In this document: positions 26,401-37,600 of the stretch, in pieces
Numbering within the stretch: position 1 is the first letter of the stretch
How the letters are laid out: each line of letters opens with the position of its first letter
DNA from: Drosophila pseudoobscura
Lineage: Eukaryota; Arthropoda; Insecta; Diptera; Drosophilidae
Assembly: GCF_009870125.1 (NCBI RefSeq)
Contig: NC_046681.1
Location: forward strand, 9,437,001 to 9,501,000
Direction of reading: 5' to 3'
DNA length: 64,000 nucleotides
Position numbers and translations under genes: made by a program
The notes under the pieces: model-generated
The model's input: the letters and a program-made list of their open reading frames with translations, nothing else
Database searches by the model: none
What the model was told of the DNA's origin: nothing

Positions 26401-27840
26401 AAAACAAACACAGCAAAGCAAAACCATTTCCGTTTCCGTTGGCAGAGTCCAGTTTGGCGCGGATGGATCCCGCAGGAACCCGCAACAGATCCTTGCTGAT
26501 GGGTACACCAACTGGTTGATGAGGCTGGCCCGGGAAAACCCATTTAGAAGAGGTTCTAACCAATCCTTGGCACAAATCATCACTTTCGGATGAGTGGAAT
26601 ATTCAAAATTTACTCTGTTTCGAGCACTTTTCGCTACCCTTTAGTTAGAGTATTGAAAATTCCTCTTGACACATTTCCTGCGCTCTTTTTTTTCTGGTAT
26701 TTTGATGTATTTTTTGTTGGCAATTTTATCAGACATCCGTCAGTGCATCAGCGGCTGGAACTTTTATTGAATTTCCGGCTGCGCTTCGCTGACTTTGTTG
26801 TTCCTCCGCTGCTCCGTGCTCGGTGGTCGGACCCGGCTTAGGTTTATTACGAAATTCTAAAACCCAGGCCCCCGCCCCCGCCAAAGGTCTGCGGCTGTAA
26901 ATGAAATTTAGCTTTCGCCCAACTTCGTTACCAGCTCCTCCTCTCTGCCCCCCAAACTGATGTTGTTGTTTCCGTTGCAGCTCTGCCGGACCAGGGACCA
27001 CCGAAGATAAGTGGTGGCCGGCCCCGCTACCAGACTGGCGACTGGGTGCGCATCAACTGCACGGCCGGACGCTCGAAGCCCGCCGTGGATCTGTCGTGGT
27101 TCGTCAACGGCGAGGCCGTCGAGCCGCAGAAGCTGCGCAAATACGACTCCATCGTGTCCGGACGCGAGGGTCTGGAGACCTCTGTGCTGGGCCTCCAGTT
27201 TCGGGTGGAGCAGAAGCATTTCCGCAACGGCGACATGAAGTTGAAGGTGAGTCCTGAAGCCCCCCACCTCTAGCGATAGAGATAGAGAGAGAGTCCAGTC
27301 TAACCCGAGTCCCATTTGCAGTGCGTGGCCTCGCTGTCGACCTTGTATTGGCGGAGTAACGAGGAGTCGGTCGAGGGCGATCGCCCGCAGAAGGCGCCCG
27401 TCCTCGAGTCGCGCGAGACCGTCTACGCCAGCAACTCACGCGCCGATCCCGTCCAAGGTATGTCATACCGGGAATTATTTGTTACCAAAATCTTATCGCT
27501 TTTCATTCAAACAAATGCAGCCAGCAAATCGGATTCGCTTCTGTTGGCCCGTGCGCCCAGTGCCCTGCTGCTAGTGGCCCTGGCCGCGGTGGCAGCCCTG
27601 GCTGGCGGTGGCATCTCTGTCCCTCAGAAAAGCCAGTCCAAAAATAAAGATCATCAAGAAGATGAGAAAGAGCGAAAGAAACAGCGAAAGCTTGAGAAAA
27701 ACTTGAATGAGCGAGTGAGTGGCGTGGAGCTTTCGGAGCTTTTGGCGAGTGAGTTGCTGGCGGATTTCGAGGGGAAGAGCGCGTGCCAAAGCTCTGCGAC
27801 GCGGCGGCAGCATCGAGGACTAACGGTGACTGCACGGTAG
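20282..27840 (+). CDS. Beaten-path (Beat) family Ig-domain protein, beat-A; 5' exon(s) missing
   Basis: Five coding exons join in frame: 20282-20490, 23542-23677, 26981-27246, 27322-27457 and 27521-27840, giving about 355 residues without the N-terminus. Introns begin GTGAGT, GTAAGT, GTGAGT and GTATGT, and all end in AG. The protein has two Ig-like domains with the Beat signatures LYSVKWYKDG, RYVPRD, GRFRCEVSGEAPSF and KISGGRPRYQ. N-glycosylation sites are present at NSS (exon 2) and NCT (exon 3). Known family role: Beat proteins sit on axons and synapses and bind Sidestep proteins during axon guidance and synaptic partner choice. A hydrophobic stretch in the last exon is followed by about 75 charged residues, so it reads as a single-pass membrane protein with a cytoplasmic tail. 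It converges with beat-B (63040-48165). Family sure. Subfamily (beat-III by linkage to Gr36-type genes, or beat-II) uncertain. Confidence 0.93.
20491..23541 (+). other. Intron of beat-A (3.05 kb), no gene seen
   Basis: Starts GTGAGT and ends TTAATTGCAG. It holds two TACATGTCGTGTG motifs (about 20861 and 20947), a GAGGCTATTGG-type array at 21960-22050 and a C run at 23327-23341. No nested gene. Confidence 0.7.
23542..23677 (+). CDS. beat-A exon: second part of Ig domain 1
   Basis: Enters in phase 0 after TTAATTGCAG and leaves in phase 1 before GTAAGT. It supplies the F-strand cysteine (GRFRCEVSGEAP), which pairs with the cysteine in the previous exon, and the NSS glycosylation site. It is 136 nt, the same as the beat-B exon. 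A TCTC-rich pyrimidine tract precedes it. Confidence 0.95.
24400..25420. repeat. AT-rich array, AAATATGAAAATATTT type, inside beat-A intron
   Basis: About 1 kb of imperfect units of 24-30 bases (TTTTAAATATGAAAATATTT and variants with GCAAATATTT). Each is centred on the palindrome AAATATTT. It lies in the 3.3-kb intron between the two Ig domains of beat-A. Confidence 0.85.
25430..26980 (+). other. Rest of beat-A intron, no gene seen
   Basis: A GTGGATTGTGGATTGTGGAG minisatellite lies at 26043-26092. Long frames on both strands at 25999-26593 mirror each other and show no family signature. Confidence 0.55.
26981..27246 (+). CDS. beat-A exon: Ig domain 2
   Basis: Enters in phase 1 after TCCGTTGCAG and leaves in phase 0 at AAG before GTGAGT. 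Encodes KISGGRPRYQTGDWVRINC, the tryptophan in LSWFVNGE and GLQFRVEQKHF. High third-position GC marks it as real coding DNA against the AT-rich intron. Confidence 0.95.
27322..27457 (+). CDS. beat-A exon: end of Ig domain 2
   Basis: Starts with the closing cysteine of domain 2 (CVASLSTLYW) and continues into the conserved NEESVE and APVLESRETV linker. The 75-nt intron before it and the 63-nt intron after it have ordinary fly lengths. The 63-nt intron is in frame and stop-free. Confidence 0.93.
27521..27840 (+). CDS. beat-A last exon: membrane segment and charged tail
   Basis: Encodes a hydrophobic stretch (ALLLVALAAVAALAGG), then a Lys/Glu-rich tail and a TAG stop at 27838-27840. In beat-B the protein stops about 10 residues after the hydrophobic stretch, the layout of a GPI-anchor signal. 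So either beat-A has become transmembrane, or its stop has moved downstream, or an unrecognised splice ends the protein earlier. Confidence 0.75.
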
Positions 27841-30110
27841 CTGCATTAAGGGGCGCCCCCTCCCCCTCCCCCCCTACCGTTCAACGTTTTCACCGATTTT
27901 TCCGTCTTCGCTTTGCATAGAAAACAAAAAAAACACAACAAAAAATCAAAAAAAGAAAACAGAGAAAAAAGAAAACAAAGAAACCCGAAAAGCAGCTTAT
28001 TTATTTATGCCGTTAACAAACAAGAAAAAAAAAGCTTTCATGAATTTAATTTGTAAAAAGTGAAACAGAAAATATCTAGCACATAAATTTAAAATTAAAA
28101 TTACTTAAAAATTAATTGTATGTCGTGTGGCGGAAACTGTTAAGCCCCCAAAATCGAAAAAACAAAACAAAAACAAAAAACCCATTGTAAATAGTAAATG
28201 TTTAATATATATATATATACAAATATATATGTATATTTATATAACTGTATTGTATGTTATTTAACTTTTAAGCTCACTCACACACAGAAAAGCCGAAAGA
28301 AAAAAAAAACGAAACAGTAGATAAACGAAATCCACAACAAATACATATACAAATATCATAGAAAGGAAAATGAAAAAGGATAATTATAATGAGCAAATGA
28401 ATCCAATCCTCCAACCAAAGTTGGTCACGGCAAATTACGAGTTTAATACAAAATATATATATAGCAAAATATATGTAAGAATATGTTAGCGAAAACAAAG
28501 TTTGGCGTACAGTGCGTAACAAAACCATAGGCTGATCTATAGTTTTGTAACGCACTGTACAGCCACTAGAAATATATACACATACCCATATATATTTCTT
28601 CTTTTGGTTTGGAATAACAGAAACCTGTAATTAAATTAAAAAAAAGAAACAAATTTTTAATGTAAGAAAAAATCAAACCAAAAAAAATCACTTAATTTTA
28701 AACAAATATTAATTAAAGGAAAAGAAAAGAGAGGGAAAGAAAACTAATCAAATTTAGAAATTAAAACTTGGTGACTGTTGGAAAAAGGTCTTAAAACTAA
28801 ACAAAAACATATCGTACATTTATATGAATTGCCAAAGTCTTAATGGGTATTAAACCGAATGGAAAGCTTCCACATTTTCCTCCTCCCTATAAACGCCATG
28901 TGAGTGTGTGAGTGTGTGAGTGTGAGTGTCTACCGTATGTATTTAAGTGTGTGAGTGTGTGTCCACTGTATAAAACTAGTAACATTCCGAGCTCCAATAC
29001 CATCCAAAACAGAGAAAGTGTAAACAATTTAGTTAGCCAAATTTTAGGCAAGAGGTCACAGGTCAAAGAGCAGAGCAAAACTAACCAATCGAAACAATAG
29101 CAAACAAAATGATTGTGATTCGAAAATCAAATCAAGCGAAAAGCAAAAAACCAAAATCAAATGATTTTCCGTATGTAAATAGAAATGTTTCCCCCCCCCT
29201 GCCCCTTCCCACCCCCCTTGCATCAATTGTGTGTGTAAATATGATTATGAGCTAACTAAATTAGAATTAAGATGTCAATGGCAGCCAATTTTAATAAAAA
29301 AAATGAATAAACGACAAAACGAGAAATTAACAATAAATTTCACATTAAATTTAAATATGGATTTAAATGGCAATTGCAGTGCCCCCTAGCCATAGATTTA
29401 CAAATATATGTACTCACACACACACACACACACACACACATACGAATACGAATACACATATATAAATCTGCATTGTTGTCAACTGTAACTGTTTTTTAAG
29501 TCTTATTTAATATCGAAGCCATTAACTGCAATTTAAATAAAAAAAAAATTACTAAAAACTACAGCAAAAAAAAATACCATTTAAAACAAACTATAAATGG
29601 CATAAAGATTAAAATGAAATGAAGAAAAACAAAAATATAAATGTGTGCTAATTGTAAGTGTAAATTATTTGTGTATTTAAATAACAACAACTTTTAGATG
29701 TATAAAAAAAAACGAAAAGAAAATAATGAAAATGAATTAACGAAAACCCAAAATAATGCATTCGAATCTATACGATAAAATCTATGTGAATCAGTAAACA
29801 ATTCAAAACCTAAGGACACGCTGCATAAAACAGATACGAATACGAATTATTTACAAAAACAAAACAAAACAAAACAAAAAAAAACTCAACTCGAATCAAA
29901 TGCCATAAAGTAATTTCAACTGAATTTAGCTGCCAGCGAGTGGATCAGTCGGTGGATCAGTCGGTGGATCAGTCGGTGGTCGGTGGACGTCCACGACGTC
30001 TCTATAGCTCTGTAAATATCTCTAAGCCTCCAAGCCCCGCCCCGCCACGCCCCGCCCCCAGAACGAACGAACGAATTGTGAGGGAGAATCGTGGAAATTC
30101 ATTAATAAAA
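27841..30110 (+). other. Probable long 3'UTR of beat-A
   Basis: A-rich sequence full of CAAAACAAAAAAC stretches with no ORF of substance. Candidate poly(A) signals AATAAA occur at 29293, 29306, 29332 and 30104. A CA microsatellite lies at 29414-29440 and a 14-bp GTGGATCAGTCG repeat (three copies) at 29938-29985. The extent is inferred; long 3'UTRs are common for neuronal fly genes. Confidence 0.5.
28510..28557. mobile_element. 48-bp Tc1/mariner-type TIR-TIR hairpin flanked by TA
   Basis: Two inverted arms starting CAGTGCGTWACAAAAC match at about 19 of 21 positions around a short loop. TA flanks both sides (28508-28509 and 28558-28559), the target-site duplication of Tc1/mariner transposons. 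Nothing remains between the arms. It lies in the probable 3'UTR of beat-A, so the transcript would carry a near-perfect hairpin. Confidence 0.75.
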
Positions 30111-30119
30111 CATACTTGT

Positions 30120-30900
30120 TTCAAAATCAAACTATTAAATGGTGTTTTTAATTATGGGTAATTTTATAAGAATTAAAAAAATACTACTAAAAATATATAC
30201 ATATTAATATTTGTTGGAAATTATTCTGCCTGTTTATTCCCTTATGTATGTATATTCTTTAGTCGTATTTTTGAAACTCTTCTTTAAGTTTGTCTTTTCC
30301 AGCAATTTTCGGTGGCTGTCCCGAAAATCTCCCACATAAATCTCCACCGTAGGAAATTGCTGTTGCCTCCCCGCATTAAACCAGCTTCAATTATATGAGA
30401 AAGCCAGGAAGTTAACCTGTCCGATACATTCTCTCTGTATTTCTGTGTTTATTTTATTTTATTTTTTATTCTCTGGCTGGATGCAACACAAAGAAAATTG
30501 GGTAATTTTAAGAAAATATTTCAAATACGTGAAAATGTTTCCAACGAACGTGACAACAACCTTCGACGAGGCCAAAACGTTTAGCAGTAAAAAAAAAAAA
30601 AGTGGAGAGGAGTGGGGGGAGGGAGTCGGAGTTACTGCCGCTACCCCACATTTACACCCGAAACTCACTCGGTAGGGAGAGAGGGAGAGAGGTAGAGAAT
30701 GATTTTGCGCTTGGATGGCGTTCCATATCCACTGCAAATTGATTTCTCCATTCTGGCTACAATAATATTCAGATCCCGCCCTGGTCCTGTATCGGCAATC
30801 ATTTTTTTTGCGGCGCGAATTGGCTCTGATCTGCAGGAATTACTGCCGCGGTTCGAAAAGGATGGAATGACTGCCTATTGATACACTTTTAAATGCAATT
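30120..30900. other. Intergenic, no gene seen
   Basis: Single-copy-looking AT-rich DNA downstream of beat-A. Short open frames have no family signature. Confidence 0.5.
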
Positions 30901-30939
30901 TCCCCCGAGCCGCCGCCCCTTCCACACTCTTCCCACTGC

Positions 30940-33900
30940 ACTGAACTGAAGCGGCGGTAAAAACTTAACAGCGCCTTTGCTTTTGCTTTTTCTTTTAAAA
31001 GTTTTATCTTTGATTGAGTGTGTGTTAAAGCTTGAGCTTATGCTCAGGGAGGGGTGGGGGGAGATGGGCAATGCATTGATGACTTCATTGGCATAGAAAA
31101 AGATTTCGTACTTTGATCCTCTCTTTCCACTGCATTTGGTGAGAGTGCGTCTGCGCTGAGAGCTCACAACTTCACTTGGAACGAGAGCACTCTCTCCTTT
31201 TCGATTCTCTTCTTCACTGCCTCCCGCTACTCAGGGGAATGGGAGTGGGAGAGCGACAAAACTTGACGAATTTTCAAGCACGCATACACACAGACACACA
31301 CATTGCTGAAACTCTCGTGATCAAATGCAAAAAAAGGACGACAAATGAAATATAACACCTTTTAGGTGTTTACACCTGAAAAAAGAAATTATGCAACAAA
31401 AATATGTTTACTTACATATATATCAAATAGATATATGTAGATATATCATCAATTGCCGCTTTTTTTCGTTCCTCGAGCTGCATTTATGCCGCCAGTTTGC
31501 CTCTTATTGCCTCTTTCTGCGCCTCTGCCCTGGGCCAAACACATTTTTTTCCACTTAAACACTTTTTTCGCTTCACACACATGCACCACATTTTGTCCAT
31601 TGGATTTTTCACCATTTTCTGCATTTTCACAGGTAGAAACGCGGAGCTGACTTCCGAACGCGCGCTTTGACCGACGGCAAAAATGAAAGAGAGAGCAGCG
31701 CAAATACGTTCATTCTTTGATCTCCTGCTTCTGTTCCTAATTGCTCTCCCACGCACTCTCTCTTCAGCTACTTTTGCGAAAACGAAAAACGAAACGAAAA
31801 AACAGAGAAAACGGAACTGTAACACATTTTTAATTTTTACACATGCAAAAAAAAAACAATTTAAGCAAATTTGTTTCCCGACAAATATATCACGTATCAA
31901 AAAATTGCCGCAATTTTCCTTCGTTGAGCTGCACTTTTGTCGCCATTCTGCCTCTTGTTGCGCCCCCCGGCCTTTATTTCACACTTTTTTTTCCACATTT
32001 ATGTCTGATCACTGCACCACTACACTGCACACACCTGCGTGACATTTTTACCGATGGATTTTTCACCATTTTCCGCATTTTCACGGATAGAAACGCGGAG
32101 CCGACTTCCAAGCGCGCGCTTTGGCCGGTTGAAAAAATGAAAGTGAGAGCGGCGCAAATGAGTTCATTCTATGCTCTCCTTCTATTCCTATTTGCTCTCT
32201 CTCCCACGCTTTTTTCAGCTACTTTTGCGAAAACGAAACGAAAAAAACGGGAGACGACGGAAAAATAACACCTTTTAAGTTTTCACACATGAAAAAAAAG
32301 AAATTATGCAAAAAAAATATGTTAAACTGCATATATATTGAATATATATCAATATATCACAAATTTTCGCACTTTTCCTTCGTCGAGCTGCACTTTTGCC
32401 GCCATTTTGCCTCTTATTGCGCCCAGGCCTTTATTCTTGCATAAAACACATTTTTTACTGCACCACTACACTGCTCATCACTTCACACACATGCACCACA
32501 ATTTTCCAGATAGACTTTTCACCATTTTCCGCATTTTCACGGGTAAAAACGCGGAGCTGACATCCGAACGCGCGCTTGGGCCGGTTGAAAAAATGAAAGT
32601 GAGAGCGGTGCAAATGCGTTTGTTCTTTGATCTCCTGCTCTTCTGCCTATTTGCTCACTCTCCCACTCAAATTTGACAGAGCATTCGGTCGTTTGTAGGT
32701 GAACGAACCGTAATAGGTGAGAGCATTAACGCTCTCTTTTTTGCTTTTGCAAAGTGTATTTGTGTGTGGAGTTGCTTTAGCTTATGCTCTAGACGGGTGG
32801 TGGGGGGAGATGGGCAGCGCATTGAAAAGGTAAATTAATTTAAAGACTAGCAGCGCGGGTGGGGGGCGGACTAATAACTAACAATGCCCTGTAATATCGC
32901 TGAGAGAATCTCAAGCCGGCAATGGCATTCCATGGCATTTCCTCTCTGCTCATTTTTGAGCAGTGCAATGACTCGAAGCTGAGAGAAAAGAAAAGAGCGT
33001 CTTTGCTTTTGCAATGTGAGTGCGTTTGTGGTTGTTGTTGTCTCTACCGTATAATTTTCATTGTCTATGCTCTGTGGGGGTGGTATGGGGAGGTGGGGAG
33101 TGCGTGCATGATATTTTAAGCATTCAAGACTATTCCCATTCCACTTAATCCTCTCTTCTTACTTCACGTGTTGTCAGAGCAACGACCTAAAGCGGGGGCG
33201 AAGAGTTAAGAGCGCACGTTTGCTGAGAGGATTTATGAGCGGCCATGATGAAATTAGGTGGTCTGCTAACTCTTTTTCGGGTCTCAGCATCACGGAGAGC
33301 GCCTTGGCACCAATTTTGACGAGAAAGCAAAATCAGAACTCTTCTTCCACTGTTACTGCAAAGAGTGCGGGAGTGAGAGTGAGATGGAGAGACTGGTGAG
33401 TGACTTACAGTGCAGCGCATGGGGAAATTACTCAATTCAAATAAATTAGTTGATCTCTCTTTGCAGTGGCAGAGGCCAAATACAAGAAGTTGAGGTAGGC
33501 ATAGGCGAAAGTAGCGCGGGAGAGAGAGCAAATGGGAAGATGAGAAGGAGAGCATAGAATGAACGCATTTGCACCGCTCTCACTTTCATTTTTTCAGCCG
33601 GTCAAAGCGCGCGTTGGGAAGTCGGCTCCGCGTTTTTATCCGTGAAAATGCGGAAAATGGTGAAAATTCCATCGGGAAAAATGTCACGCAGGTGTGTGAA
33701 GTGATGTGCAGTGTAGTGGTGTAGTGATCGGACATAAATGTGCATAAAAAGTTGTTTTAATTCAAGAAAATGTGGCAGGGGCACAGAAATTGTGAAAATG
33801 GCGGCAAAAATGCAGCTCGACGAAGGAAAAGTGCGGCAATTGGTGAAATATCGCTATATATTTGATATATTTGTAGATAAATACATATATTATTTTTTGC

Positions 33901-34140
33901 ATAATTTGTTTTTTTTTCATGTGTGAAAACCTAAAAGGTTTTATATTTAATTTGTCTGGCTTTTTTTCATTCGATCACCTGAGTTCCAGCAACGTGTGTG
34001 TCTGTGTGTGTGTGTGTGCGTGCTTGAAAATTCGTCAAGTTTTGTCCCTCTCCCACTCCCATTCCTCAGAGTAGCGGGAGGCAGTGAAGAAGAGAATCAA
34101 AAAGGAGAGAGTTCTCTCGTTCCAAGCGAAGTTCACGGCA
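30940..34140. mobile_element. Foldback-like element with long inverted arms and internal direct repeats
   Basis: A left arm starting near 31168 (CACTTGGAACGAGAGCACTC) is matched in reverse by a right arm ending near 34133 (GAGAGTTCTCTCGTTCC). The match runs through GAATGGGAGTGGGAGAG and GACGAATTTTCAAGCACGC and, with gaps, for about 500 bases on each side. A unit of about 450 bases (CATTTTTTTGC, GCCGCCATTTTGCCTCTTAT, TTTCACCATTTTCCGCATTT, AACGCGGAGC, GCGCGC, GAGAGCGGCGCAAATG) occurs three times directly (about 31355, 31815 and 32265) and once inverted (33570-33945). Another motif (TTTGCTTTTGC to GGTGGGGGGAGATGGGC) recurs at about 30975, 32742 and 33002. No transposase frame is present. Whether this is a non-autonomous DNA transposon or a locally amplified satellite is open. 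Confidence 0.7.
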
Positions 34141-34189
34141 GGGTGAGGCATTTGCAATAGTGCTGATCTGACTCTGTTTTGTTTATTTT

Positions 34190-34650
34190 TTTGAGTGGTT
34201 CACCTTAAATTAATTTGCCTACAATTTATGCTCTTATTAGAACTTATTTTCGCGCGTTTCGTTTGCGGTTTCGGTGCGGTTTTGTCGCGGTTTTGTCGTA
34301 GCTTCGAAGTCGTCGTGCGGTGTGCGGTGTGCGGTCAATGTTATCCAGAAAATTAAATTCCGAAAATATTCCCTTGGGCCCCTGCCACCCAGGGGGTAGT
34401 TTCTGGGTAGCTTCGACCTACATGGAGTGTACCGCGATCTAGCGCCAAGACTATCCGACGGCCAGGTGGCTCCGAGGCTATTTCGGCGTATCTTCCTTCT
34501 AAAAGCCCAAGAAAAAGGTTTCTAGAGAAACCATTAATGAGGGGTTTTCTCCTCAAATCACTAGTGGAATATATCAGAGAAGAACTTCGTTGATTAAGAC
34601 CAATATCTGCGCGTACACCGGGAGAAAAATTACATAGTAAGGGAAACACA
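34190..34650. mobile_element. Possible decayed retroelement fragment
   Basis: GC-richer than its surroundings, beginning with CGGTTTTGTCGCGGTTTTGTCG and GTGCGGTGTGCGGTGTGCGG, then a 98-codon minus frame (34649-34353) and a plus frame interrupted by a stop. The abrupt composition change and two-strand openness resemble the 5' part of a retroelement, but I recognise no motif. Confidence 0.2.
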
Positions 34651-34659
34651 CTTATAACA

Positions 34660-37600
34660 AAATTAAATAATCCGTTTTAAAATACAAAAATAGTGAAATT
34701 AATAATAATTTGATTTGATTTTTTCTGAATACCCAAAAAAAATAAATAAATTTACATAATATATTAATTTTGTAGGAACTATATTCCGTCTAAATATTTT
34801 AAATATTAATATTAAATTCATTTAAATATCTCTCTATTAAATTAAAAGTTTTGGGGTGGCGAGTGAGCCAGGGGCTTGGCCTTAAACTTATTTTTGAAAT
34901 ATATTTAAATAAATAGGATGAGCACTTTCTCTACAAAATACTGCTAAAAATATAAATTATTTGTGTATATTTCCTGAACCCAATCAGGGAAATCTTTGGG
35001 ATCACAAGGAATCTCCTTAGTCCCAGCAATTTCCCTTCATTCCGTGCCTTCTTATCCCCTGGCAAAGTACGAACATCTCACAGCAATCCCCAAAAACACA
35101 CAGAAAAAAGAACAACAACAGCAAAAATAAACACAAAATATCTGCAGACTTATCCCTAAGTCGGCACCCAAGGTGGGGGATAGAACGAGGAGGGACCTAG
35201 GGAGGAGGAGGACCTGCTGCTGGACTCCACTAATAAGCTGCCAACGAAATAAGGACATTTGATAAATACCGAGGACAAAGCCAAACAAATTATAAGTGCC
35301 TGGGATACACCGAGGGATGACCAGAGATGACTCCACAGATTTATTTGCCGGCCAACAAATGGCCACAAATGAGCTGCCACCTGCGCGGGGCAAGGCCAGC
35401 TATCAAATGCCACATAAATCAGATTTGTCATCTAATGAAAACAAGAGTCCAGCCACAGGGATCTCTCTTAAGCCCCGCGTATGGGTGCCTCGTATCTGTA
35501 TCTGCTAGATACTTTCAGCATATTAAGCTCAATTGTGTGAGGCTTAAAAGTTTCATGTTTGATTTCGCACAGATAAGAAGGCATCAATTTGCGGCACAGG
35601 TAAACTTTTTGATGCCCCCCTCAGCCCCAGCCCTCGTGCCTGGGGCGGAAAGTTGCTCAAGTGGTGAAGGGGCAGGGCGGGGCAGGGCGGGGCGGGGTGA
35701 TATGCCGATATGCCCAAAAGTTTAATTGAGCTCGTTCAATCGGAATGAGTGTGCCATTATGGACGGGGTTCTGTAGAGCAGCAAAAAGGGTACATTTCGA
35801 AGGTTTATTTGAGCATTAAGTTAATGGAATTATTCATGGATTGTAGTGCACGAGCTCAAGATTCGTCAGCGTGGAGCTCAAGGAGTCTGCTGCTCGGAAA
35901 GTAGGCCTTTGGTGCCTTCAAATGAGTCACAAATGGGTTCGGAGCAGCGGCCTCTATTGGCTCTTAAGATCTTTCCATCATTTCTGCTATATTCTATCTT
36001 TCTTCTAGTGCTTTTATGGAGTGAAATGTCCTGGCCCTGTTCTTTCTCTTAGTCAAAATCCTCTTGAAAGGTAGAACCTTTGAAAAACCTTCCCTAAGTT
36101 AACCAAAAATTCCAAATCAAACCCAAATATGGACTCGAAGTGCCCCAACCTTGAGTTGTGTCCCTGCCCCATCTTCCTAAGTGAATATTCTTTGCCCCAA
36201 TCTCTTCCCTGGCTGTCCACATTGTTTATCCATTACCTGATTCGCTTGAATTATCAAAAACAGACAGACGGATAGACATCATGATTGCACCTTGAATCGA
36301 TTTCCATGCAACAGACAACAGAAAGTGCGATGAGATGGGGGGTCATGGGGGTCATGGGGCATGTCATGTCTGCTTGCTCTTGGCCGTTTTGTTTTGTTGT
36401 TATCATTTGCAGCATTTGAAATGATTTGCAATAAAAGTGTCTGCCACTGTCCATTGGCCACGCCCCATTGCTAGATTACGTGCCACTTCAACAGACGGAG
36501 CTCTCACACTGCCACTGCCACTGCCACTGCCGCACTGCTCCTTCTATTCTTCTATGGCCATGGATGCCATTGTCCTTGCCACTGTCACGTAATTGCATTG
36601 CCTTTTGTTTATTTTGGTTGCTTCTCTTTGGCTTCTTTTTTACGCATGTCCAGGTGCGGATCGGGCGGCGGCGGGGAGCCCAAAATCTACACCAAAATCA
36701 ATGAAAATTCATATGGAAAATACCTCTGGGTTTGCCGATGTTTATCCTTCAGGGTTTATCCCTTATCGAGGCCCCCTTTTCCCTGCAGTCCCCACCCGTT
36801 CCTTTCCCAGAGCCCCCTGGAGATGGCAGGACACCCGTGGACCCCGTGGACCCCGTGGACCCCTTGGACCCCTTGGACCCCTTGGACCCGGCATAAATAA
36901 ACATAGAAGCAAGTCCAATGGCCGCAATCATAATTCTCGTAGTGCCATAAAAATGCGTGGCAAGTAACAGAATTACTCATAAAAATAAATAAAAAATTGC
37001 TGCCACCCAGAGAAGTCTCTCTTTTTGGCTTATTTTTTGGGGTTCTGTCTGCAATTTCTGGCACATTCGAAGGGAGCCGTAAATTATATAGATTCTGGAC
37101 AACATTTGCGGAATTACGGGCCCAAAAAATGGCGGCATTTTGGGCGTGGAAATGCCAAATGGAAAATGGAAATGATTTCATGTCATTGCAGTTACGTGTT
37201 TTTTCGGGGAGAAGGGTGGGGGGGGGGGGGGATGTCAGCACATTTCGTGATAGTGTCAACACATCCCCTCATTATACGAAAATTGCAGTGGAAATAAGGT
37301 GGAGAGGCCCACAGACTTCGTGCCACTATCAAGCCGCTCTCAAACCAGTTTTTTTTTCAGTCTCCTACGGCCAGTATCCCTCCACCCTTGGCACTGGTTT
37401 CCCCACTTATATTTGGGTTAAATCCTCCAACGAAATCTCCTTCCCTTTCCCCTTATGTTGGCCAATTTTATGAGCTCTTAAAGATTTCCAACTCGGACTA
37501 GGGCTACCCCCCCCCCTGGTTTTTGCTGATTTCATCAGAAAATACATTTTGTTACCTGGAAATTTTATGGTCTAGCAAAGGGCAGGGTGGGGGAGTGGGA

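Noticed and set aside
27316..27840. Reading 27316-27840 as one unspliced exon
   Set aside because: Good splice sites (GTATGT and ATGCAG) and the paralogue's intron at the same place and phase show that an intron is normally removed.
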